This document shows positions 39,961 through 48,590 of a stretch of 64,000 nt of DNA, piece after piece (within the stretch, counting starts at the first letter, position 1; every line of letters starts with the position of its first letter). Below the pieces are notes generated by a model. It was given only the letters and a program-made list of their open reading frames with translations. It was not told the origin of the DNA and ran no database searches. Where the stretch lies: contig JAAFJO010000001.1 of assembly GCA_013298145.1 (NCBI GenBank), forward strand, positions 682,001 through 746,000. Direction: 5' to 3'. Origin of the DNA: Betaproteobacteria bacterium (GTDB lineage: Bacteria; Pseudomonadota; Gammaproteobacteria; Burkholderiales; Casimicrobiaceae). The translations under genes were made by a program, and so were the position numbers.

Positions 39961-40470
39961 ATGAATATCGATCAAACACTTCACATGCTGTTTCGCCAGA
40001 AAGCCTGGGCTAACGTTGATTTGTTCGCCGCCGTTGCGACGATTGATGCAAATACTCACGCAGACGCGCGCCACACCGCGATTCGCTTGTTGAATCATGT
40101 TTTTACCGTGGATCAAATTTTTCGCGCGCACTTGACCGGTGTCGAGCACGGTCACAACGCTACCAACACGGTTGATACGCCGACACTCGAAGCGCTGCAG
40201 ACGAGCGTGCAAGCGCTCGACGGCTGGTACGTCAACTATGTCGCAACAACGCCAAGCGCAGCGCTGACTGAAGAAATTGAGTTCACCTTCACCGACGGCA
40301 AACCCGGTCGAATGAGTCGATCAGAAATGCTGCATCACGTAGTTCTTCACGGCAGCTATCACCGGGGCGCGGTCGGGCGAATCATTGTGCAGGCAGGCGG
40401 TCCGCCGCTGCCCGACTCAATAACCAGCTTTCTGCATAGATCGGAGCCGGAGTGTAGGCAACGCGCATAG
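39961..40470 (+). CDS. DinB family protein
   Basis: 169 residues from ATG 39961 (MNIDQTLHMLFRQKAWAN). It is a four-helix-bundle protein of the DinB/YfiT class with three metal-binding histidines: one in LLNHVFTVDQIF and two in MLHHVVLHGSYHRG. Members are metal-dependent thiol transferases or of unknown activity. The product ends at 40470, where a dispersed repeat begins. It is divergent from fbp across 123 bases that show no further feature. Confidence 0.87.
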   Translation: MNIDQTLHMLFRQKAWANVDLFAAVATIDANTHADARHTAIRLLNHVFTVDQIFRAHLTGVEHGHNATNTVDTPTLEALQTSVQALDGWYVNYVATTPSAALTEEIEFTFTDGKPGRMSRSEMLHHVVLHGSYHRGAVGRIIVQAGGPPLPDSITSFLHRSEPECRQRA

Positions 40471-40540
40471 AAAAAGCAGCTTGATAAATGAAAAAAATAG
40501 CTGCTTAGCCCTGTATTTATATGGGCTTAAGCTATAAAGG
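40471..40540. repeat. GCCC-hairpin dispersed repeat, copy 5
   Basis: AT-rich gaaaaaaatagctgcttagccc, given here as gaaaaaaatagctgc then ttagccc, followed by GGGCT at 40523-40527 forms the hairpin AGCCC...GGGCT. It matches the right half of the other copies and immediately follows the DinB stop. Confidence 0.6.
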
Positions 40541-40604
40541 CTTGCGTTTATTTGGCTGCCGTACGAGCTGTCCAACGTTCACCAGAGTCGCAGTTAAGCA
40601 ATGC

Positions 40605-40898
40605 TCAAGGGACGACACTACCGCCAGTGAGCATCTCAAGTCGTTCAATGAATTTCATGGCGTGTGATCGCGTTTGCGCCAGATCCTCGCTCGCGCCACA
40701 CATTTCTTCCGATGCCTGAAGGCTCGCGCACACAAGCGGGCGACGCGGATCGCCAAAAATCTTGCAGCGATTTTCAGCATCAAGCTGCACGCAGCGAACG
40801 CCCGCCGCCTTTCCATTTGGCATTCCAGGAATCGGCGAAGAAATCGACGGCGCAATGCAACATGCGCCGCAGCCCGGGCGGCATTGGGGTGCAATCAT
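40605..40898 (-). CDS. YkgJ family cysteine-cluster protein
   Basis: 97 residues. The N-terminal CRPGCGACC motif with a later Cys in [14 protein letters not shown] and another in RRPLVCASL fits the YkgJ/UPF0153 zinc- or iron-binding cluster (CxxxCxxCC form). Function is unknown; homologues are scattered in bacteria. Its ATG (40896-40898) overlaps the reverse transcriptase stop (40895-40897), so it is probably made from the same transcript. Whether it takes part in retron function or is merely a downstream gene cannot be told. Confidence 0.85.
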   Translation of the reverse strand: MIAPQCRPGCGACCIAPSISSPIPGMPNGKAAGVRCVQLDAENRCKIFGDPRRPLVCASLQASEEMCGASEDLAQTRSHAMKFIERLEMLTGGSVVP

Positions 40899-42310
40899 GG
40901 CGCTGTCGGGCTGGCTGATTGATTCGGTAATGATGAAATGAGTTTGCTCCGCAACTTATCGGCTCGGTGCGGCGAATTTTGTCGGAGCCACGCAATGCGA
41001 CCAAGCAGTTTCGAAACTTCCTCACTCGTTGAGCGAAGCGTCGCGCGATGAACCGCTGCTTTTAGTTGGTCGTAGTCACAACGCGGGAGATTGATTTTCT
41101 CGTTCACCACTAGCCCAGCGAATGCTTGTCGCGCGCTCTTACGCATGATGCGCGTCTTTTCGGTGTTCAGCTGAAATCCTTCGTCGGAAACGATCGCTCT
41201 GGCGAGGCACACGAACTCTCTCGGCTCAGAAGCAATGCCTTCATCGCCGGAGAATACGAGGTCGTCGGCATAGCGGGTGTAGGTTGCGTTGAAGGATTCT
41301 GCGAGCGCGTTCAGTCGCACGTCGAGCGAATGCGCGCAGAGATTCGCAAGCGCCGGCGACGTCGGTGCGCCTTGTGGCAAATGATTCGCTGAAAAGCGTT
41401 CAAAAAACGCGACGTGTGCCGCGCCCAGCGCGCGCCGAAGCGATGCACGAGATTGTGAAGCCACACAAAGCGCGGTCAACACGTTTGCGATATTCGCCGC
41501 GAAGCCGAGACTCCGGAACAAAAGAAAAACACGAGCGCCTTTGATGCTCGGAAAGAAATCTCGCAGATCGAGCCGCACAACCATTTCGCGCCCAACGTGT
41601 TGGGCGGCGTGCGTGTGCGCCGAGCGTGTCCGCACGTAGGCATGCGCGGCTGCGTGCGGCGAGATACGATCAAGCAGGCGATGCAATACTCGCCGTTGCA
41701 GCACGCGTAACGACTCTGGCGGTATCTCAATCAGACGCGTGCCGCCGCTCGGTTTTGCATGCACTCGCAATCGGTAGCGCCTGTTAGCCATCGCCGCGTC
41801 GAATTCTTCCGGGGAAACGTCTAGCCAGCGCGCGAGATCGACCACCGTAGCGAAGCTCGGCGAGATGAGCCTTGCTTCGCGAAGCCATTCAGCGCCGTTC
41901 TGGGGCGGCGGTAGCCACGCCGCAAGCGAAGCGGCATCGGCAACGCGCCGCGCCTGCGCGCTCCGTAGATCGAGAAGCGCATCGTCATCGAGAAACCAAT
42001 AGTCATCCTCGACAAAGGGCGCAACGAGTTCTTCTAACGCGGAGGAGTCTAGGATTCGCTGCGCCAAGGTTGTAGGCGGCAAATCACACCAACCCGCAAC
42101 GTCGTCGATGACTTCGCGAATGATTGCGCACACCAAGTAGTCATGTCCACCAAAGTGACGCGTCGCTCGCGCCCTGAGCGCAGACACGCTAAGCTGGAAG
42201 CCTTCGCGATGGGAGTAAAGCAGAAACTCCGCGATGCTTCGTGCGAATCGCTCAAACGCGAGCAGCGGCGTTCGCGAATCGTCGGGTGAAGTGTCTTCGT
42301 TAGCGCTCAT
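40895..42310 (-). CDS. Retron-type reverse transcriptase with N-terminal extension
   Basis: 471 residues from ATG 42310 ([11 protein letters not shown]). The first 165 or so form a helical extension with no recognised domain, as in some myxobacterial retron enzymes. The polymerase follows: [26 protein letters not shown] (motif with the first catalytic Asp), [18 protein letters not shown] at 347-350, GFQLNTEKT and [12 protein letters not shown]. Retron hallmarks are recognisable but altered: the NAxxH region reads HAAQH and the VTG of region Y reads FAG. The open frame continues to 42394, but that part overlaps the presumed msd hairpin. The 320 bases upstream look like the msr-msd RNA. The stop overlaps a YkgJ gene. 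Catalytic residues are intact, so it is presumably active. Confidence 0.9.
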   Translation of the reverse strand: MSANEDTSPDDSRTPLLAFERFARSIAEFLLYSHREGFQLSVSALRARATRHFGGHDYLVCAIIREVIDDVAGWCDLPPTTLAQRILDSSALEELVAPFVEDDYWFLDDDALLDLRSAQARRVADAASLAAWLPPPQNGAEWLREARLISPSFATVVDLARWLDVSPEEFDAAMANRRYRLRVHAKPSGGTRLIEIPPESLRVLQRRVLHRLLDRISPHAAAHAYVRTRSAHTHAAQHVGREMVVRLDLRDFFPSIKGARVFLLFRSLGFAANIANVLTALCVASQSRASLRRALGAAHVAFFERFSANHLPQGAPTSPALANLCAHSLDVRLNALAESFNATYTRYADDLVFSGDEGIASEPREFVCLARAIVSDEGFQLNTEKTRIMRKSARQAFAGLVVNEKINLPRCDYDQLKAAVHRATLRSTSEEVSKLLGRIAWLRQNSPHRADKLRSKLISSLPNQSASPTAP

Positions 42311-42329
42311 CGGTCGGTTTGAAATCAGT

Positions 42330-42496
42330 GAACGGCGTTCGCGTCTACCGCGTGTCGGATCGCGGTTATGTGTGCGGCGAAGACGCACCGCCAACCGCGC
42401 CGGGAAAGTATCGATAAGTTGTCACGCGGGGTAACCCCGCGCGTCCGCAATGTCATCGAAGAATCGATTGCAACAAAGCTAGACACGAAGCCGTTC
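42330..42496 (-). ncRNA. Putative retron msr-msd RNA
   Basis: This is a candidate template/primer RNA directly before the reverse transcriptase, with its 3' end 20 bases from the start codon. Read on the minus strand: GAACGGC and CGTGTC (42496-42482), then UAGC at 42481-42478 with the candidate branch G at 42479. Hairpin 1 (42471-42447) has GCAAT/ATTGC and inner ATCGA/TCGAT. Hairpin 2 (42441-42425) has CGCGGGG/CCCCGCG with a 3-base loop. Hairpin 3 (42399-42361) has CGCGGTT/AACCGCG and inner GTGCG/CGCAC. Then come GACACG (42356-42351) and GCCGTTC (42336-42330). The last two segments can pair with the first two, as a1/a2 do. No covariance test was possible. Confidence 0.6.
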
Positions 42497-42633
42497 GTCG
42501 ATAAGCATACGTTGCGCGTTCGAATTGTCCAAGCGCGGCCTAGATGCCAATCGCAAAACGCGCCATTCCTTGAATCAGCTCCTAAGCAAGGCGTCAACTT
42601 TCGCGCTGCAGCTGGGAGGACATGAAAGGTTGT

Positions 42634-43584
42634 TCATCGCTGCATCTTCTTTGTGCGCGATGGACGAATTGCCTGCTCACCCTCTGTTGCTTTCTTTATT
42701 AAATGGTCGCGTAGCAGGGTCGCCGCCGAAGTTAGCGCGTCGGCGCGATGACAAAGCGCGAACCGTCGCTCCGCCCAATCATCGGTCAGTGAAATGGCAC
42801 GCAACGACCAGGTCGCGACATAGGGCTCCGCCACTTGCTGCGGCACGACCGAGAGCGCAAGATTCGCTCTCACAGCGCGTAACGCCGCCTCAAAGTTGGA
42901 CACCACAACACGATGCTGCACGCGGCGATTGATCGACGCCGCGGCGCGCGCCAACATGACTTGCACCGCGCTACTCGGCGGCATGCTCACTTGTTCGAAA
43001 TCAAGCGTATCGATGAATGACAACTTCTTCGCTTTAGCGAGTGGGTGCGCTGGATGCACGACGACGATTAAGCGATCTGAGCGATAGCGATGCGTGACAA
43101 GTTCGCCGAAAGCGGCAATGTCCCAACAAATCCCTAGCGCTGCATTTCCATCGCGCACGCCGCGCACGACGTCGGGCGACACGCGCTCATCGATGGAGAC
43201 GCGAATATCGGAGTGAGCAGGCGAGGTTAAAAATTCTGCGACATCATCGGCGAGCGATTCGGCGAGCACTGAGGCCGTCGCGAACACTCGTACTTCACCT
43301 GAAACGCCTGCGGCGTAGCCGCTCATTGCGCGCTCGATCCGCGCCTGCGCCGCGAGCATGTCACGCGCGTGTTCGAGCAAGGTTTGTCCCGCAGCGGTGG
43401 GGCGAACGCCCCAGCGATAGCGGGAAAGCAAACTCACCCCAAGCTGTGACGAGAGCTGCATCATCCGTTTACTCGCGGCAGACGGCACGACCGCGAGGCG
43501 ATCCGCAGCGCGGGCCAAATTGCCTTCTTCGCAGACGGCAACAAACAGGCGAACACTGGTGAGGTCGAGATCGCGCACTAACAT
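42634..43584 (-). CDS. LysR family transcriptional regulator
   Basis: 316 residues. The winged helix-turn-helix at 1-65 contains LFVAVCEEGNLARAADRLAVVPSAASKRM (core: LARAADRLAVVPSAASK). It is followed by a type-2 periplasmic-binding-like effector domain (ALGICWDIAAFGELV, LIVVVHPAHPLAK, NLALSVVPQQV). It is divergent from the HMG-CoA lyase/CoA-transferase/Bug receptor genes with 101 bases between, so it probably regulates that catabolic cluster. The retron RNA region follows 3' of its stop on the same strand. The effector is unknown. Confidence 0.92.
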   Translation of the reverse strand: MLVRDLDLTSVRLFVAVCEEGNLARAADRLAVVPSAASKRMMQLSSQLGVSLLSRYRWGVRPTAAGQTLLEHARDMLAAQARIERAMSGYAAGVSGEVRVFATASVLAESLADDVAEFLTSPAHSDIRVSIDERVSPDVVRGVRDGNAALGICWDIAAFGELVTHRYRSDRLIVVVHPAHPLAKAKKLSFIDTLDFEQVSMPPSSAVQVMLARAAASINRRVQHRVVVSNFEAALRAVRANLALSVVPQQVAEPYVATWSLRAISLTDDWAERRFALCHRADALTSAATLLRDHLIKKATEGEQAIRPSRTKKMQR

Positions 43585-43685
43585 TCCAATCAGGAAACTT
43601 AAAAGAGATTATCTTTCAGTTCGTTACGTTACGGCAACTTTACAATCGTGCTGTTTTCGTAGAAAAAAGTGGCATTCACCGAAAG

Positions 43686-44627
43686 GTGCGCCCGTTCCTC
43701 AGCTTGAATTCATTCGTGACACTTCGCGACGTCGGCCTTCGCGACGGCCTGCAAAGCATTCAAACGATTCTGCCCACTGAGAAGAAGTGTGATTGGATCG
43801 ATGCCGCGTACGCAGCAGGTGTGCGCCACATGGAAGTGGGCTCATTCGTGCCCGCGCACTTGATGCCGCAACTCGCCGACACAGCATCGGTGGTCGCGCA
43901 TGCAAAGCGGTACGCGGATTTGCATATTACTGTGCTGGTGCCAAATTTGAAAGGCGCGGAGCGGGCTATTGAGGCGGGGGCGGATGCGCTGCTGCTGCCG
44001 ATTTCGGCAAGTGCTGCTCACAGCGCAGCCAACGTGAAAAAAACACCAGATCAGATGCTGGAAATACTCGCAACGATTGATAGCGCGCGTAAATCGGCCG
44101 GCTCATCGATCACCATCGATGTCGGCATTAGCACTGCGTTTGGTTGCACGATTCAAGGCGATGTGCCCGAATCAGAAGTAGTGCGTATCGCGAAAGCGGC
44201 AGTTGACGCGGGCGCGGACGAAATTGGATTAGCCGACACGGTGGGTTATGCCGATCCCGCGCAGGTAAAGCGGCTGTTCACCAAAGTACAAGCTGCAATT
44301 GGCGCGCGCTGTCGAACCGCGCACTTTCATGACACACGAGGGCTTGCACTCGCCAATACCGTTGCCGCGCTCGACGTCGGAATCCGCTATTTCGACGCCT
44401 CGCTCGGCGGTATTGGCGGCTGCCCACATGCGCCCGGCGCAAGTGGCAATGTGTCGACGGAAGACGTGGTTTATCTGCTGGTTCGTATGGGCTTTGAAAC
44501 CGGCATTGATCTGGATAGATTGCTCGTTCTTCGAAAGCAGGTATCGCAGTGGCTCGTGAACGAACAATTTAACGGCTATATCTGGCGAGCGGGCGCTGCA
44601 AAATCATCGGCTTTTTTGCATCAGTGA
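43686..44627 (+). CDS. Hydroxymethylglutaryl-CoA lyase family protein
   Basis: 313 residues from GTG 43686. It is a DRE-TIM metallolyase: RDVGLRDGLQS carries the catalytic Arg and the metal Asp, EVGSFV and VPNLKGAERA follow, HFHDTRGLALAN has the metal histidines, and GGIGGCPHAPGASGN bears the catalytic Cys loop of HMG-CoA lyase. It cleaves a 3-hydroxy-3-methyl acyl-CoA to acetoacetate or an analogue. It ends one base before the CoA-transferase ATG, so the pair can activate and split a branched dicarboxylic acid. The exact substrate is uncertain. Confidence 0.9.
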   Translation: MRPFLSLNSFVTLRDVGLRDGLQSIQTILPTEKKCDWIDAAYAAGVRHMEVGSFVPAHLMPQLADTASVVAHAKRYADLHITVLVPNLKGAERAIEAGADALLLPISASAAHSAANVKKTPDQMLEILATIDSARKSAGSSITIDVGISTAFGCTIQGDVPESEVVRIAKAAVDAGADEIGLADTVGYADPAQVKRLFTKVQAAIGARCRTAHFHDTRGLALANTVAALDVGIRYFDASLGGIGGCPHAPGASGNVSTEDVVYLLVRMGFETGIDLDRLLVLRKQVSQWLVNEQFNGYIWRAGAAKSSAFLHQ

Positions 44628-44628
44628 A

Positions 44629-45831
44629 ATGATGAGTCACGCAAATAAATCACTCCCACTCTCCGGTCTTCGTGTTGTTGAATTCACGCATATGGTGATG
44701 GGGCCGACGTGCGGCATGGTGCTCGCCGATTTGGGCGCAGAGGTCATCAAAGTCGAACCGGTGGAAGGCGATCGCACGCGGCATTTGCTCGGCTCAGGCG
44801 CGGGTTTCTTCCCGATGTTCAATCGCAATAAAACCTCGATTGGCATCGACTTACATCAACCCGAAGGCGCGGCGATTGCGCGAAAACTCGCGCTGACAGC
44901 GGATGTTGTGGCGGAGAATTTCAAACCAGGCACGATGAAGAAGTATGGCCTTGATTACGCGAGTCTTTCGCAGGAAAACGAACGCGTGATCTACGTCACC
45001 TGCAAGGGCTTTCTGCCAGGGCCGTATGAGCATCGCACCGCGCTCGACGAGGTTGTTCAGATGATGGGCGGCCTCGCCTACATGACCGGTCGCCCCGGCG
45101 ATCCGCTGCGCGCGGGCACCAGCGTGAACGACATCATGGGCGGCATGTTCGGCGCGATTGGTGCGCTAGGTGCGCTGATTCAACGAGGCATCACCGGCAA
45201 GGGCCAAGAGATTCAATCAGCGCTTTTCGAGAACAATATCTTTCTCGTTGGCCAGCACATGCTTCAGTACGCGATCACCGGCAAAGCGGCAGAGCCGATG
45301 CCCAATCGCATCTCCGCGTGGGGCGTGTACGACGTGTTCACCGTGAAAGATGGTGAGCAAATTTTTCTCTGTGCCGTCTCTGATGCGCAATGGAAAACGT
45401 TCTGCGAAGCGCTCGGCTTGCAGCATATTCAGCATCTGCCCGAATATGCCGACAACAACAAGCGCGTTGAACGTCGACCGCAACTGCTTGCAACGCTGCG
45501 TGAGCATTTAGCGACGTGGTCCGCACAGGAATTGAGCGAGCTTTTCGAGCGCGTCGGACTGCCCTACGCGCCGATTCGCGCGCCGCATGAATTGCTTGAC
45601 GATCCGCATTTGCTCGCAACAGGCGCGCTCGCCGACATCACGTTGCCCGACGGCAAAGGCGCCGACACGAAGATCAAAACCACGCTTCTGCCGCTCACGA
45701 TGAACGGTGAAATGCTCGGCGTTCGGCGCGACCCGCCGAAGCTAGGTGACGGCACGAATGAGGTGCTGACGCAATTGGGATACGACGATATCGCAATTCA
45801 AAAATTGATTGAAAAACGAATAATTGCTTAG
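44629..45831 (+). CDS. CaiB/BaiF family CoA transferase
   Basis: 400 residues, a class III CoA transferase. The N-terminus has LPLSGLRVVEFTHMVMGPTCGM and DLGAEVIKVEP; the catalytic Asp is expected in SVNDIMGGMFG near 167. The rest forms the interlocked dimer domain, ending RIIA. It is adjacent to an HMG-CoA-lyase-like gene and a Bug receptor, which together suggest uptake, CoA activation and cleavage of a carboxylic acid. The acid cannot be named from sequence. Its stop lies 31 bases before the receptor start. Confidence 0.92.
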   Translation: MMSHANKSLPLSGLRVVEFTHMVMGPTCGMVLADLGAEVIKVEPVEGDRTRHLLGSGAGFFPMFNRNKTSIGIDLHQPEGAAIARKLALTADVVAENFKPGTMKKYGLDYASLSQENERVIYVTCKGFLPGPYEHRTALDEVVQMMGGLAYMTGRPGDPLRAGTSVNDIMGGMFGAIGALGALIQRGITGKGQEIQSALFENNIFLVGQHMLQYAITGKAAEPMPNRISAWGVYDVFTVKDGEQIFLCAVSDAQWKTFCEALGLQHIQHLPEYADNNKRVERRPQLLATLREHLATWSAQELSELFERVGLPYAPIRAPHELLDDPHLLATGALADITLPDGKGADTKIKTTLLPLTMNGEMLGVRRDPPKLGDGTNEVLTQLGYDDIAIQKLIEKRIIA

Positions 45832-45862
45832 GCAACAGCCAGAAAACGAGGAGGAATCGAAA

Positions 45863-46831
45863 ATGACTAATTTTAAGCGTATCGCCCAATTTATTGGGGC
45901 GATAGCGATTGCAGCTGTATCCGCACAGAGCGCGTTTGCACAGCAAAAAATTACCAAGCTGATTCTGCCGGTCGGTGCAGGCTCGGGGGTGGATGTGATC
46001 GTGCGCTCGGCCAGCAAGGCGCTCGAAACATCTCTCGGCACGGCGGTCGTGGTCGAAAACCAGCCCGGCGCGGGCGGCATCGTGGGCACGCAAGCTATCA
46101 CCAAGGCCTCGCCAGATGGATTGACGCTGGGCGTTGTTTCGAACAACCACGTCATCAACCCAAGCGTTTACAAGTCGCTTCCGTTTGATCCGATCAAAGA
46201 CATCACGCCGATTGCCGTCATCGGGCAATCGTCGATGATCTTGGTCGTCAATCCGAAGCTCGGCGTGAGCGATGCGAAGTCGCTCGCCGCAGCGCTTCGA
46301 GCAAAGCCCGATGCGTACAACTTCGCATCTTCCGGTAACGGCACCATTCTGCATTTGGCCGCCGAAATGTTCTTGTCAGAAGCCAATGTGAAAGCGAAGC
46401 ACGTGCCGTATAAGGGCGTCGGCCCGATGGTGACCGATCTGCTCGGCGGGCAAGTGGAGTTCGGCGTGCTCGCGTTGCAAGCCGTGCAGCCTCACTTAAA
46501 GAGCGGCGCACTCAAGGCCATCGGCGTTGCTTCGAAAGAGCGCAATCCCGCCGCAGCAGACATTCCGACATTCGCCGAGCAGGGATTTCCAAATTACATC
46601 GCAGACGGCTGGTTCGCGGTGATTGGCCCGAAAGGTATGTCAGCGGCCGAGGCGAAACGCGTACAACTAGCGTTCGCTGCTGCGTTCAATACGCCCGAGG
46701 TGAAAGACGCAATGGCGAAACAAGGCAACACCATCGCCGTGCAAACGCCTGAATTCACGGCGAGCTTCTTTGTGAGCGAGATGGAGAAGTACGCCAAACT
46801 CGTAAAGCAAGCGGGCGTTAAGCTCGATTAG
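45863..46831 (+). CDS. Bug family tripartite tricarboxylate transporter receptor
   Basis: 322 residues from ATG 45863, preceded by GAGGAGGAAT. The signal peptide (MTNFKRIAQFIGAIAIAAVS, ending AFA) overlaps a palindromic repeat. The mature protein is a TctC/Bug periplasmic-binding protein: ITKLILPVGAGSGVDVIVR, VVVENQPGAGGIVGTQ and KHVPYKGVGPMVTDLLGGQV are the family's ligand-loop segments. No tctA/tctB membrane genes are in the window, which is normal since Bug receptors greatly outnumber permeases in these bacteria. It belongs with the preceding lyase and CoA transferase. Confidence 0.93.
   Translation: MTNFKRIAQFIGAIAIAAVSAQSAFAQQKITKLILPVGAGSGVDVIVRSASKALETSLGTAVVVENQPGAGGIVGTQAITKASPDGLTLGVVSNNHVINPSVYKSLPFDPIKDITPIAVIGQSSMILVVNPKLGVSDAKSLAAALRAKPDAYNFASSGNGTILHLAAEMFLSEANVKAKHVPYKGVGPMVTDLLGGQVEFGVLALQAVQPHLKSGALKAIGVASKERNPAAADIPTFAEQGFPNYIADGWFAVIGPKGMSAAEAKRVQLAFAAAFNTPEVKDAMAKQGNTIAVQTPEFTASFFVSEMEKYAKLVKQAGVKLD
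45874..45905. repeat. GCCC-hairpin-like palindrome inside the Bug signal sequence
   Basis: ATCGCCCAA (45881-45889) pairs with TTGGGGCGAT (45894-45903) over a 4-base loop. The sequence resembles the dispersed GCCC-hairpin family and is translated as the hydrophobic part of the signal peptide. It may also hide translation-initiation signals in RNA. Membership in the family is probable but not certain. Confidence 0.45.
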
Positions 46832-46864
46832 TCTTTTGCATGTCGTCGCGAAGACGATGCGGCG

Positions 46865-47500
46865 CTACGGTGCCAGTCGCTCGATATGCCAGCCACCAAA
46901 CTGGCGCTGAAACACAAGTCGATCATGTAGTCGCGAGCGACGGCCTTGCCAGAATTCCACCATCTCGGGCACGATCACGTAGCCGCCCCAGTGCGCGGGA
47001 CGTGGCGGATTGTCGCCATACTTGGCTTCAACTTCCGCGAACGACTTTTCGAGCGCTTCACGGCTTTCAACCTTCTCGCTTTGCGCGGAAGCGATCGCGC
47101 CAATGCGAGACTTCACCGGACGCGAATTGAAATATTCGTCTGACATCGCAGCGTCGACTTTCTCGACATGCCCTTCGATACGAACTTGTCGCTCAAGCTC
47201 AACCCAATGAAAGGTGAGCGCCGCCCATTGCGACTCGGCGAGTTCACGGCCTTTGCGACTTTCGTAGTTCGTATAGAAGACGAAGCCGCGCTCATCTACG
47301 CCTTTCAAAAGCACGATACGGGCGGAAGGTCGCGCGTTCGCGCCTACCGTCGCTAAACTCATCGCCGTCGGCTCCGGGATCTCAGCCGTGATCGCTTCAT
47401 CGAGCCACTTCTTGAACTGCGTCAGCGGATCAGCCGCGAGATCGCGTTTTCCGAGCGAGGCGAGTTTGTAATCTTTGCGAAGGTCGGCGATGGAGGTCAT
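46865..47500 (-). CDS. pdxH: Pyridoxine/pyridoxamine 5'-phosphate oxidase
   Basis: FMN-dependent last step of pyridoxal 5'-phosphate synthesis and salvage. It has 211 residues from ATG 47500 ([16 protein letters not shown]); the frame is open upstream to 47728 but those residues overlap another gene. Present are [35 protein letters not shown] (core [11 protein letters not shown]), [10 protein letters not shown] and the C-terminal [10 protein letters not shown] and WHIERLAP. All are typical. It is divergent from the small CcdA-like ORF and moxR. Confidence 0.96.
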   Translation of the reverse strand: MTSIADLRKDYKLASLGKRDLAADPLTQFKKWLDEAITAEIPEPTAMSLATVGANARPSARIVLLKGVDERGFVFYTNYESRKGRELAESQWAALTFHWVELERQVRIEGHVEKVDAAMSDEYFNSRPVKSRIGAIASAQSEKVESREALEKSFAEVEAKYGDNPPRPAHWGGYVIVPEMVEFWQGRRSRLHDRLVFQRQFGGWHIERLAP

Positions 47501-47539
47501 CCCCGGAATATACTGGTCGGCCAAAAGTCCTGCACGAAT

Positions 47540-47713
47540 ATGAACGAAAAATCCGCAGCGCATGAATGGTTGACCCAAAACGCGAGGGCGCTTGATCAAC
47601 ATCGCCAACGGGTTGAGCAACATGGCACGTTTGGCGATCGTCTCAGATCGTGGAAACGAAAACAGCTTGAGGATGCGGCTGCATCGAAACAAATAGGCAC
47701 AGACGATGAATAA
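47540..47713 (+). CDS. 57-residue CcdA-antitoxin-like ORF overlapping moxR
   Basis: ATG 47540 to TAA 47711-47713. The peptide begins [20 protein letters not shown] and continues [18 protein letters not shown]. The pattern WL..NA.A...(R)VE.HGTF.D.LRSW is that of the C-terminal toxin-binding segment of CcdA-family antitoxins, which normally has a ribbon-helix-helix domain before it. That domain is absent here and no CcdB is adjacent. The stop overlaps the moxR start by 8 bases, hinting at coupling. No clear ribosome binding site. It could be a real small protein or a remnant. Confidence 0.5.
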   Translation: MNEKSAAHEWLTQNARALDQHRQRVEQHGTFGDRLRSWKRKQLEDAAASKQIGTDDE

Positions 47714-48551
47714 TAAATTCCAAGGCACCGATTCCTATATCGCCACCCCCGATTTGCTGCTTGCCGTGAACGCGGCGATCACGTTGAAGCGGCCGCTTCT
47801 CATCAAGGGCGAACCAGGCACCGGAAAAACGCTTCTCGCCGAAGAGGTGGCGCGGGCGCTCAACTGGCCGCTCTTGCAATGGCACATCAAGAGCACCACC
47901 AAGGCGCAGCAAGGTTTGTACGAATACGATGCGGTGAGCCGTTTGCGCGATTCGCAATTGGGCGACGAAAAAGTCAAAGACATTAAAAACTACATCAAGC
48001 ACGGCGTGTTGTGGGAAGCGTTCTCAAGCGAGGTGCCCACCGTCGTGTTGATCGATGAAATCGACAAAGCGGACATCGAATTCCCGAACGATTTGCTGCG
48101 CGAATTGGATCGGATGAGTTTTGATGTGTACGAAACTCATGAAACGATTGTCGCCAAGCATCGGCCGCTTTTCATCATCACCAGTAACAACGAAAAAGAT
48201 TTGCCCGACGCCTTTTTGCGCCGCTGCTTCTTCCACTACATCAAATTCCCCGAGAAAGCGACGATGAAGCAAATCGTCGACGTGCACTATCCGGGGATCA
48301 AGCAAGAGCTCGTCTCCGCCGCGCTCGAAGCATTTTTTGATCTGCGCGAAATGCCGGGTTTGAAGAAAAAACCGTCCACGAGCGAGTTGATCGACTGGAT
48401 CAAATTGCTACTCGCCGAAGACGTTGACCCTGCCGTGCTGCGCGAAAAAGATCAGCGCAAAGTGCTCGCGCCGTTATATGGCGCGGTCTTGAAGAACGAA
48501 CAGGATACGGAGCTGTTTCAGAAGCTTTTGTTTATGGCACGGAGGGGGTAG
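47706..48551 (+). CDS. MoxR family AAA+ ATPase
   Basis: 281 residues. Walker A is at [14 protein letters not shown], Walker B at [11 protein letters not shown], sensor 1 at [18 protein letters not shown] (arginine finger in FLRRC) and a helical lid follows. This is the MoxR subgroup that acts as a chaperone in metal-cofactor or complex maturation, usually next to a von Willebrand factor A (CoxE-like) gene. Here no VWA gene follows; an HNH-like gene and repeats occupy the place. It starts within the end of a CcdA-like small ORF. Confidence 0.92.
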   Translation: MNNKFQGTDSYIATPDLLLAVNAAITLKRPLLIKGEPGTGKTLLAEEVARALNWPLLQWHIKSTTKAQQGLYEYDAVSRLRDSQLGDEKVKDIKNYIKHGVLWEAFSSEVPTVVLIDEIDKADIEFPNDLLRELDRMSFDVYETHETIVAKHRPLFIITSNNEKDLPDAFLRRCFFHYIKFPEKATMKQIVDVHYPGIKQELVSAALEAFFDLREMPGLKKKPSTSELIDWIKLLLAEDVDPAVLREKDQRKVLAPLYGAVLKNEQDTELFQKLLFMARRG

Positions 48552-48590
48552 GCGAGCAGCGTCGCTGCCGACGTGCGAGCCCTAGAGACG

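Noticed and set aside
42311-42394. Longer reverse transcriptase start upstream of 42310
   Set aside because: It would translate the candidate msd hairpin and the a2-like segment; ATG 42310 leaves the RNA region free.
45695-46354. Minus-strand frame of 219 codons across the CoA transferase and Bug genes
   Set aside because: It is antisense to two strongly supported genes and without a recognisable domain.
47501-47728. 76-residue N-terminal extension of PdxH
   Set aside because: It runs antisense through the CcdA-like ORF and the moxR start, and PdxH proteins start at the [11 protein letters not shown]-like position.
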